Shown here: positions 55,086 through 64,000 of the stretch, one piece after another
Layout: each line of letters begins with the position of its first letter
Numbering within the stretch: position 1 is the first letter of the stretch
From: Motacilla alba alba
Taxonomy: Eukaryota; Chordata; Aves; Passeriformes; Motacillidae
Length of the DNA: 64,000 nt
Assembly: GCF_015832195.1 (NCBI RefSeq)
Contig: NC_052020.1
Span: 60,019,888-60,083,887, forward strand
Direction of reading: 5' to 3'
The notes under the pieces: model-generated
Told to the model about the DNA's origin: nothing
Seen by the model: only the letters and a program-made list of their open reading frames with translations
Databases searched by the model: none
Program-made: the position numbers and the translations under genes

Positions 55086-57940
55086 CCCACCTCCAGGCTT
55101 TTGTTCCAGCCCTCCTGAGGCACCCCAGGGACGAGGGAAAGGATCCAGCCCAGGACCCACCCGTAGGCAGGGGCCATCCCGCAGCCAGAGGCTGCCCGGA
55201 GCGCGGGGCGAGATGGGAAGGTGAATTCACGGGGCAGGAATTTCTTGTTTTGAAGAGTCTGGAGTGGGTCTCACCCCACATCACAGGCACAGGTATGCAC
55301 AGAGCTGTTATTACAAGTTTTAGGGCCGTCCCTTAATGCAGCTTCTCCGAACCCAGAACCCAGCTTAATTCCTGCTTGCGGTTGCCCCGTAATTAAAATC
55401 GTCTCCAATTCTTCATGAACTCAACAGTTTCCTCCTAATGAAGGGAGGCAGATGAAAGAGACCTTCACTGGGAAAAAGGACTCGGTTATAAATATTCCAT
55501 TACTTCATCCACCACAAAAGCTATTTGGATGCTGGAAACTCAGCCTGGGCAAACTCAGCCCCCAACAGCCTCAGCAGATGCCCCCGAGTGCTGGGGGTAT
55601 CCAAAACGCCTCTCCAAGGAAAATTCCTCCAGGAGCTCGCTTGTCTCCACCTCTTCAACATTCTTCCTCATCCTCCTCCCCCTTGGCTACTGCAGTGGGA
55701 CAGCAGCAACGAGCAGGAATGGCTGGGCCATGTGGATCATCCTAAAAATGGGATGATGTCCCCTCCTGCTGGGGATGAGCCCCATGGGACATCACATTCC
55801 GTGGGGAAACACGGGCTGAGCCACGGCAGCTCAGGAAGCTGCTGCCCTGCCTATCTTGCATGCACAGAGCAGAACCCAGCCAGGAAGTGCTGATTTTCCA
55901 TCCAGCCCGCAGCAGAGCCACCCCAGGCCTCTCCACTCCCTGACTTTGGAGCACTAAAATATAAATAAAGCGTCCCTGCCTCCGCCAGGGATGGACACAG
56001 AGATGGATTTCTCCTGGCAAGGGCTCCAGGGAGGGAGGGACAGCGCCTGCTCTTCCTCCTCCTTCCTCTGCTCCAGAACCAGCCCCTTCCATCAGATTTC
56101 CTTCCAGGAAACTTTGCCTGAGCCTTTGGGATTAGAACAATATCAGGACTGGGTTGTGCTCAGGGCAGCCCAGCTCCCCCATCCAGCTCCAGAGCCTGTC
56201 CCATGGCATTCCCAGGCATTTCAGGAACCATCCCCAAGCACCAAGAAGCCCAAAGCTGCCAGAGCTCTGATCCCACTCCCAGGATGACAGGCATCACTCC
56301 CAAGGCTGCACACGGATGTGGAGCACTGCCTTTGCTCCCCTCCCCGTGGGCAGGCTGCAGCCCACACCAGCAGCAGCTGCCATAAATCCCTTGGGATTTG
56401 GCTGCGGGATCCCTGGACCACAAAGCAGCCCCAAGGGCCAGAGTCACCATCCCAAATCCCTGCGCCACAGAAAGCACCGCCCTGAGTCTCCAAACCACGG
56501 AGCTCCCTATTTAGAAATTAAAGTCATATTTTAAATGTAATTAATAATATAATATTAAATAATTAATAACGCAACGTAAATATTAATATTAATAATATGC
56601 AATGATGAATGTTTATGTTATTTTCTATAACAACACACCCCCTAGATGCTCTGACCCTGGGCAAACCCTTCCTTCCCAGTAGGAGGCACTTTTGGGGAGC
56701 CCCATTCCCAAAATCCCACTCACAGGCTCCTCTACGTGGCATTGGTGCCCAAACCCATTCCCACTCCGGGGAATGCGCCACACTTGCTGCACACAGCGGG
56801 GAAAAACGGGATGCAAAGTGCTCTGCAGACACACAAGAACCCAAAACCCAGCTCCATTTTATGCCAAAAATTCAAATCCATGCCTGGACTATCCGGAGCT
56901 CCTGCTGCCCTCTGAGGCGTCCTCGCCTCCGGCTCCAAATCCAGCAAAACAAAGCCAAACCAAGTTCCTGATTTTTTTAACCCTGGGGCGGGCAGAGGGA
57001 GATTTGTCTTCCCTCAGCAGCGCCGCTCTCCAGTTTTCCAGCTGGGAAAGCTCCTCAGCCACGCCGCAGCCTCCGTCAACTTCCCTGCTCCGGCCACAGT
57101 CGGGGAAAGCTTTTTGGGAAAAATATCCTAAGCCCACTTTTCAGTCAAGGAGGGGAAAAAAGCAGTATAAAACTCAATGAAAGAGCAGGCAGATATTTTA
57201 ACCAGCGCCATGGTTTGTATACTCCATCTGGAGTCCAAAGGCTGCCGGGTTTTTTTTTTAGCAGGAGGGAACTGACATCATCTTAATTTCAAATTCCCAT
57301 TTATTTTTACATCTGGTCTGAATTAATCTTTCTCAGCGTCCTGACTTTCATGTAATGGAATAATTGCTTACAGACTCGGGGTTTAAAGAGCCTGAATAAA
57401 CCCAGCTTGAAAAAAAAGAAACCCTTTTAAAACCCCATAGTAAAAATCCAGTACCTAGAACCAAACTCCAATATGCCTTCGGGATTGGGAATTTTAAACG
57501 GAACATCTCTTTCAGGCAAGAGAGCTCGAATTAATCCCAGCTCTATCCAAGATTCCGAGAGGGAGAGCGAGCCCTGTGGAAAAACACCAACACAAAGCAG
57601 CCCAGAATTAGGCAGAGCAGCAAAGCTCCATCGGTGCCACGCGGAAGCAGCTCTGGAAAAGCAGAGTTCGGCTCAGAGGGAAAAACATCCTGATGGCCAG
57701 AAAGGCACTGGCCACGAGCAGGAAGAGGAGGATTCGGGAATGGGAGATGGCAGAAAGGTGGCAGAGAGCCAGGGGCACGGCAGGGTCGGGATGTGCCTCA
57801 CTCCCACGGGCGAGTCAAAGGACACAGGAACACCAAGGATGGGGCTGGGAAAGCTCAGCACAATTTCCCCGCTGCCACCAGGGCACCGGGTCAGATAAAG
57901 CCCGGCTTAGGAGCTGCATGGATTTATCCTGGCTGCTTCC
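55086..57940. other. FRMD6 5' intron, mostly single-copy
   Basis: An AT-rich stretch at 56515-56635 and a non-repetitive AT-rich block at 57180-57420 that resembles conserved non-coding DNA. No coding evidence. Confidence 0.4.
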
Positions 57941-57989
57941 AGAACGTGTCAGGGATTGGCATTCCCGGTGGGAAATGCAGAGAGGGCCA

Positions 57990-58895
57990 TCAGAGACACC
58001 CCCAGGGAGCAGCAGGCACCCCCAGCACCTGCATGGGGTGGGGGGCACCCGAGGGTGAGGGGAGCTCGGGGACAAGGGGGTCCCACAAGTGGCTGTGACC
58101 CAGGGACAGGAGGATGCATGGATGAGAGGATCACAGGTATGGGAACCGAGAGATGGTGGGAACCACGGCTGAGGGGACCTGGGGGTCACCATGAGCCACA
58201 GAGAAGAGCTGGCACAGGCACAGAGCACCCACGGGTGAGGGGACACACTGGGGATGTGTGCCCCAGGGGACAGTTGGGTGAGTGTGGCCCAGGGACAAGG
58301 GGGCCTGTGGGTGAGACCCAGGGGCGAGAGGGGACCCACGGGCAAGTGTGACCCAGGGACAAAGGGACCCACGGGCAAGTGTGACCCAGGGACAAAGGGA
58401 CCCGTGGGCAGCTGTGAACCAGGAATGAGGGGACCTGTGGGTGAGGGGACCTGGGGGTGAGTGTCACCCATAAGCAAGGGGTGTCATGGGTGACGTGAGC
58501 CGTGGCCGAGTGTAACCCAGGGACAAGGGGACCCATGGGTGACTGTGAACCAGGAATGAGGGGACCCGTGGGTGACGGTGACCCACAGGTGAGAGAACCT
58601 GTGGGTGAAAGCAAGGGGTCCCATGGGTGAGGGGACCTGTGGGTGAGTGCCACCCAGGGAAAAGAGTCCCAAGGGTGAGTGAGACCTGTGGGTGAGGGGA
58701 CAAGGCGGCCCACGGGTGAGCAAGACCCATGGGCGAGTGTGACCCCGGGGCAAGGAGATCTGCGGGTGGCTGTGACCCAGGGCCAGGGGTCCCGCAGATG
58801 TGGGGATGAGTGTGACCCAGGGGTCCCACAGATGTGGGGACGAGTGTGACCCAGGGACCAGGGGTCCCGCAGATGTGGGGACCCGTGGGCGAGCG
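57990..58895. repeat. GTGACCCAGGGACAAGGGGACC minisatellite
   Basis: About 0.9 kb of units of roughly 20-40 bp combining GTGACCCAGGGACAAGG, GGACCCGTGGGTGA and GTGAGTGTGACCC. It leads straight into the CpG island. Confidence 0.93.
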
Positions 58896-58899
58896 CGAC

Positions 58900-59560
58900 C
58901 CAGGGGCGAGGGGTCCCGTGGGCGAGCGCGCCCCGGGAGCGCGCCCAGCGCCGGAGCGGGTCCGGGGTGGCCGTGGCGGTGTCGCGGCCGTGTCGCGGCC
59001 GTCGGGGGCCGTGGGGGGGTTCCGGCGGAGCCGCAGCTCCCGCGGGCGGGCGGGCGGAGGAAATGACTCGCATTCCTGCAGCCGGGGCCGCTCGCACCGC
59101 TCCGGCTCCAACTCGCCCCCGAGCGCAACAAGCGGCCGCGCCGGGCCCACCCGCGGCACGGCCCCGCGGGGGCGAGCCGAGCCGGGCCGGGCTGAGCCGA
59201 AGCGAACCGAAAGGAGCCGAACGGAGCGGAACCGGGCTGAGCCGAGCCGGGCTGAGCCGAGCGGCGGCGCGGTGCGGGGCGCCGGGCACGCACCTACCTG
59301 CGGCTGCGGGAGCGCGCTACGTGCCAGCCGTGCCGTGCCGTGCCGTGCCGAGCCGAGCCGAGCCGTGCCGAACCCCGCCGTGCCGAGCCGAGCCGAGCCG
59401 TGCCGAGCCCAGCCCAGCCCAGCCCATCCCGCCGCCCCCGCCCCTTCCCGGGCCGCCCCGCACCGCCCCGAGCGGCACCGGCACCGCCTCCCGCCCCGGC
59501 GCCGTGCCCGGGACAGAGGGGAAGGGGTCGGGGACGGGGTGAACCCGGGCTTGAGAGACG
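58900..59560 (-). promoter_or_regulatory. FRMD6: CpG island, candidate FRMD6 promoter and non-coding exon
   Basis: The densest CpG block of the window, about 8 kb upstream of FRMD6 coding exon 1. FRMD6 in other vertebrates has distant non-coding 5' exons. Assignment to FRMD6 is by position; an unrelated divergent gene to the right cannot be excluded. Confidence 0.5.
59165..59440. repeat. GCCGA/GCCGT pentamer array in CpG island
   Basis: GAGCCGAGCCGGGCTGAGCC and GTGCCGTGCCGAGCCGAG runs, every pentamer carrying a CpG, so some forty CpGs remain intact. Confidence 0.93.
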
Positions 59561-59789
59561 AGTGGTGGCCCCGGAGGAGGCGTGGGGAGCCGGGCAGACG
59601 CCGCCACGGCGCCCACGAAAGGCTCTGGGAAGAGCCTGAGCATCGCATCCCCCGGGAGGGCACACGGGCACCGTCCCTGCGGGATGGAGACGCCGAAGGT
59701 GCCCGGCAGCGGAGCGGAGCATCCTTCAGCGGGGAGCGCGGCCGGAGGAGGCTCCCAGGGCTGGGGAACCTCTGCTCCCGAGGGCTGGG

Positions 59790-60135
59790 AGAGCTGGGGG
59801 TGTCCAGCTTGGAGTGACCTTAGAGCCCCTGCCAGTGGGGCTCCAAGAGAACTGGAGAGGGAGTTTGGATAAGGGGAATGGCTTCCCACTGCCAGAGGGC
59901 AGGGATGGATGTGATATTGGGAAGGAATCCTTCCCTGTGAGGGTGGGCAGGCCCTGGCACAGGGTGCCCAGAGCAGCTGGGGCTGCCCCTGGATCCCTAG
60001 AAGTGTCCAAGGCCAGGCTGGACAGGGCTTGGAGCAGCCTGGGATAGTGGAAGGTGTCTCTCCCCGTGGCAGGGGTTGGAACAAGATGTTTTTAAAGATC
60101 TCTTCTAATCCAAACAACTCTGGGTTTCAATGATC
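59790..60135 (+). mobile_element. CR1 3' fragment
   Basis: Sense CR1, about 345 bp: AATGGCTTCCCACTGCCAG, CCAGGCTGGACAGGGCTTGG, ending AATCCAAACAACTCTGGG. Confidence 0.9.
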
Positions 60136-63100
60136 TCCTAGGGAAGGGACTCGCATGTCCTCTGAGGGGGTCCCAACACCCTTGTGTAGGGGACCCCCCA
60201 CATCCAACCCAGTATCCCCAGCCCTGGGAGATCATAGAATCCCAGCTTTTAGGATTCAGGTTGAGGCAGGAGCAGAATTAAACCCCATTCCCATTAAATC
60301 CCCCACCAGCAGCTGGATGAAGGTGAGTGGGGCTCACTCGTGTGAGGCCCGGCCACCCTTTGGAGCTGATGCACACACAGATCCCTCTCCATAGGTGACC
60401 CAGGCCCGGAATAGCAACAGCAGCAGCACCATAAATTAGCAGCAAAGCATCTCCGAGCCGCTCCTCCTTCAGAAGTGCCATCTGGCGAGATTGTTTTTGG
60501 AGGAGTTATTTATTCCTCACTTTTAACTGTCTAAAGGCGTTCCTCGGGCTGACCTGCGAGGCCGCCTCGGCCCCCGCAGTCTCTCCGAGGCTCTGGGAGA
60601 GAGGAGCCGCTTGTTCCCAGCCCTAAATAAAGAGCAGCTCTGCTGTGAACACCCTGACAGTCCTTGCTCAAATCTGTTTGCAGCTCAACAGCTCGTGCTG
60701 GGTAATTCCATTATGGGAGTGCACGGTACCGGCGCTGGGAATCCAATGTGCCGCTCTCCTCGTGGAAAAAAAACAGCCTGGCTTTCTGCAGGGCTGGAGC
60801 TGGATATCCCCTGGGTTTGGGCTCACTCTCATCCTCCTGTCCATGCCAGGTGGAATTGGGAGAGGGTTTTTACCCCACACCTCCTGCTCGAGTCCTTACA
60901 AAGCCACTGGTGCCACTGCCAAGGGCATGGAGAGCATCCCGTCCAAGCAGGGCCTGGCATTCCAGCCAGAAATGTCTTTTTCCCCAAAAAACTCCCTCTG
61001 GAAACATCTATCCTGCAGTTGACATGGGGATAACCAAGCAAAGGCTCCCTTTGGCTCATTTCCCTGAACCCACAAATCATTTTGGGGCTGTGGGGCAGCA
61101 CAAGCGGGACACGGCCCCGTTGCTGCGGTGCTGAGGAGGACGAGTGGGTCCTGCTGAGCACATCCAGCCCCATCCCAGGCCCTGTGGAACACAGGGATAC
61201 AGGAGCCCAGCGCCTGCCTTGCTGCAGAGGCTAAATAAAGCAGCAGGAAGAGCTCTGGGATGCCAGCGAGGCGATGCATAAACACCGACGTGGATGGCGC
61301 GGGCGCGACGCTGCTCCGGAGCCTGGGGAAAAATCTCAGCTCATTCCAAAGGGAGATGATCCCAGGGCTGGAGGAGACACTCCAGGAAAAGCCATCCCAG
61401 GCTGCAACGTGAAGAGAGCTCGGAAAGATGGACCCCAGCCAGGGTCCTCTCTGTGAGAGGAAAAGCCCAAAGACTCTGGTGACATTTCCCTCACAGTTCT
61501 GGAATTAATCTCCCTCCAAGTCCCGAGGAGCGGAAATGCAGATGGAAAATGGAAAAAAAAAGTTGAATTATTTTGGGGTTGGTTTGGGGTTTTTTTTTGC
61601 ATTGCTAAGTCTATCTCAAAATAATAATTAAAAAAAAAAGAGACAAAGGTGGTGCGGTTATGACTGAAAATACCATTCCCATAAAATACACAGATTTTTC
61701 TCGCACTGGATGCATTTATATGGAAAGGACAGGAAATAGCAGCAGCTCACTGTGATCCTGCATTATCACCAGGCGAGTGTCTCCCATCCCAGAATTTCAA
61801 TGCTGGCATTGTCACTGGCAGGGAGGGACACAGAGACGTGGGAGCTCTCTTATCTCACAGTGTCCCTCGGATTTTGTTAATGGCATAAAAATTATTATTC
61901 CAAAAGCAACAAAATAACAACTAAACACATCCCTCTCTGCATCCCATCCCCTTCCCAAAGGCTGGTGGATCAGTCGTGCCAACACAGGCTTGCTGCTGTT
62001 GGTGCCCAGCATCCATTTCTAGGGATTTTTGGGATGTCCTGCTAGGAAAACTGACCCTGGAGCAGCAGCACCGGGACCTCAGCGCTGCCCACAAGCCTTG
62101 TGGGGTGCATTTGGGGACAGGGGTGTCACCACTGCTCGATGACACCTGGCACAGCATCAGACTTGACGATTCTGAAGGGCCCCTTCCCACTCAGCATATT
62201 CCAGGGCTCCAGCTCTGGCTGCGGCTGGGATTTAGAAATTCCTCCCTGGACATGAGAGGAAAACAAACCCCAGCTACTGTGAGAGGGCTGTGCTGGGGCT
62301 GGGAAGGTTTCTCAGCCCATAAGGGGAAGAAATTAAATAAAGAATCCCCGGCGTGGAGCCACAACAGCCAGAGCGTTGCTATAAACTCCAGAGAGGAGCT
62401 GGAGCTCGCTCCCATTCCTGCATTTCACGGGGATTTCCAAGGAAGCTCTTCCTCCCTCCCTGCCCAAGCTGGGGTGGGTGAGTCCTTGTCCCCCCAGCAC
62501 AGAAGCAACCAGGCTGGAGGGACCCTCTCCAGCTTTTCCTGGGCTCTTTTAGGAGAATTCCACCTGATTTTTGGCCATAAATACCCAATTCATGGAGATC
62601 TCGTCCAGCCTCTGCTTCAATTTGGTTTTAATATAATTAATAAGTCTGAGCTTAATAATTAATTAATAATAAAATTAATACATAATAATAGTAAATAATT
62701 AAAAGCCTGAGCACACATTGGGACCCCTCCTCAAGGGTTTTGCCCCAGTGCTGCCCCTGGGGGTACCCGCCTGCGGACAGCTCCAACTCCATCCATCCCA
62801 GCTGAATTTTGGGAAAGCTGATCCCAGAGTGCAGGAGCCAGCCCTGGATGGTGCAGGAAAGGGGGAACATCCCTGGGAGAGGCCTGAGGACACCCCAGCT
62901 CAGGAGCCAGGTGGAGAGCAGGATGGCTCCTTGAGCATTCTGGAATTTTGGCAATGCCAAACCTCCCCTGGCTCCCCAGGAATTCAGGGGGCGCTTCCAG
63001 AGGGGCTCTTTCCATCCAATTTTAGCCGAGGGAGGATTGTACTACATTTAACTGGCCCCCCAAAATCCCCCTCTATATTCACCGTGCCCAGCCTTTGCTG

Positions 63101-64000
63101 GGAAGTCAGCAAGGACAAAACTAAAAAGGAGCTGCATGAGATTTAAACCCAACGAGGCTGGAAAATGAGGAAATCCAGCCTGAATCCCCGAGTGCTGGAA
63201 CCATCAAGGAAATCCAAGCGTGCACCGGGCAGGGAAGCATCCCCCGGCTGGGCAGTGCCGATGGGTGCGTTGTGCTGGTCTAGCCCGCAGTATTCCCAGC
63301 TCCTCCAGCCCTCATCCTCCTCAGCAGCCGCAGCCATGCCACTGGAGCCCGGGACATTCCTCGGGATGGCCGGAGGGAATGGCGGGATCGCCCCCAAACT
63401 GAATCTCCCCCTCCTCACCCAACCCGGGCCACCAGGCTGGGGTTCATCAGCAAATTATTGCTAAATTCAGGGTGAGGTGAGCAGGGATTTTCTCCGGAGT
63501 AAGTCTGGTTTTCCCGCAGCCCTATTCCCAAACCCACTCTCATTTCCCTCTTAAAAAACCCCAATTCCCCCCTCCCATCCTTTCTGTTTTGGGGGGCCCC
63601 AAAGGGCTTTTTCATGGCCTGGAGGTTATTGCTAGAGTTTGCTCCCAGCCTGGCAGAGCTGCTGCAATCCCATGGAATTGTGGTGTAGAGCAGGAAAGGG
63701 CGGTGGGGAGGGGCAGACGGGGAGGAAAGATCACAGGAGCGAGCAGGGGAATATTTTTAGCCTGTCTGTTCTGCGGCTTCAACACCACTCCATGATCCCA
63801 GCCCCATCTGACAGAGGGGCAGACACCTCAGGGCTGCTGGAACGGGAGAGAAAAAGCCCAGCAAGGGCCCCCTCAGGGGGGTCACCAGCAGCCCTGACCT
63901 ACAAAACATCAGAGAATCCCCCCCTCAGTGGGGTGGGGTGGGAGGAAAACTGGGGATTTCTCTGCTGAAAAAAAAAAATTAAGGAAAAAAAGTGGAGTTT
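60136..64000. other. Right-hand single-copy DNA
   Basis: No gene is supported. A weak CR1-like tail lies at 62100-62210 and an AT-rich stretch at 62625-62705. Blocks at 60400-60560 and 61540-61720 are AT-rich, repeat-free and may be conserved non-coding DNA. Confidence 0.4.

Noticed and set aside
58186..59663. Arg/Pro/Ala-rich minus frames of 370-400 codons at the right CpG island
   Set aside because: GC-rich sequence rarely contains stops; frames run through minisatellite and pentamer repeats.

Overview
The window is nuclear DNA from a bird, most likely a songbird. The protein-coding parts are vertebrate and split by GT-AG introns. About thirty truncated CR1 retrotransposon copies are scattered in both orientations, all with the avian 3' end. 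Several solo LTRs have the composition I associate with songbird endogenous retroviruses. There is no bacterial or organellar signal. The species assignment is inference.

Three genes are recognisable, all on the minus strand, so transcription runs right to left. FRMD6 (Willin) has 13 coding exons at 41247-50853 that join into a complete 610-codon frame. GNG2 (G-protein gamma-2) has two coding exons at 8147-9148 that encode 71 residues. RTRAF (C14orf166/CLE) contributes only its first coding exon, 757-817; the rest lies left of the window. FRMD6 - GNG2 - RTRAF is also the order on human chromosome 14q22, so this is a conserved block in a compact avian form. The three proteins do not form one pathway: a FERM-domain cortical protein of Hippo signalling, a heterotrimeric G-protein subunit, and an RNA-binding/tRNA-ligase complex subunit.

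Layout from left to right: a CCCAT-type array in RTRAF intron 1 (1-724); RTRAF exon 1 and its CpG-rich promoter (757-1262); a 41-bp minisatellite (1290-2360); intergenic DNA with CR1 copies and a fold-back duplication (to about 5060); the inferred GNG2 3' UTR (5063-8146) and coding exons (8147-9148); about 22 kb of inferred GNG2 5' intron filled with CR1s, LTRs, AT-rich arrays, 24-bp arrays, GA-rich duplications and a CR1-tail array; a CpG island at 31.8-32.8 kb that is the best candidate GNG2 promoter; C-rich/G-rich minisatellites (32.85-36.67 kb); the inferred FRMD6 3' UTR (38.82-41.25 kb); FRMD6; a higher-order minisatellite (51.83-52.92 kb); and a second repeat-flanked CpG island (58.9-59.56 kb) that probably holds the FRMD6 promoter.

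The striking property of the window is its density of tandem repeats: more than fifteen unrelated arrays with units from 5 to about 180 bp. Many stay open in several frames and mimic long ORFs, but none looks like a real protein. I found no evidence for a new multi-gene system. The best leads are structural: an LTR that tripled in size by internal AT expansion, a minisatellite grown from a CR1 tail, a 33-bp-arm hairpin inside a duplicated segment, and a fold-back with inverted arms of about 230 bp.
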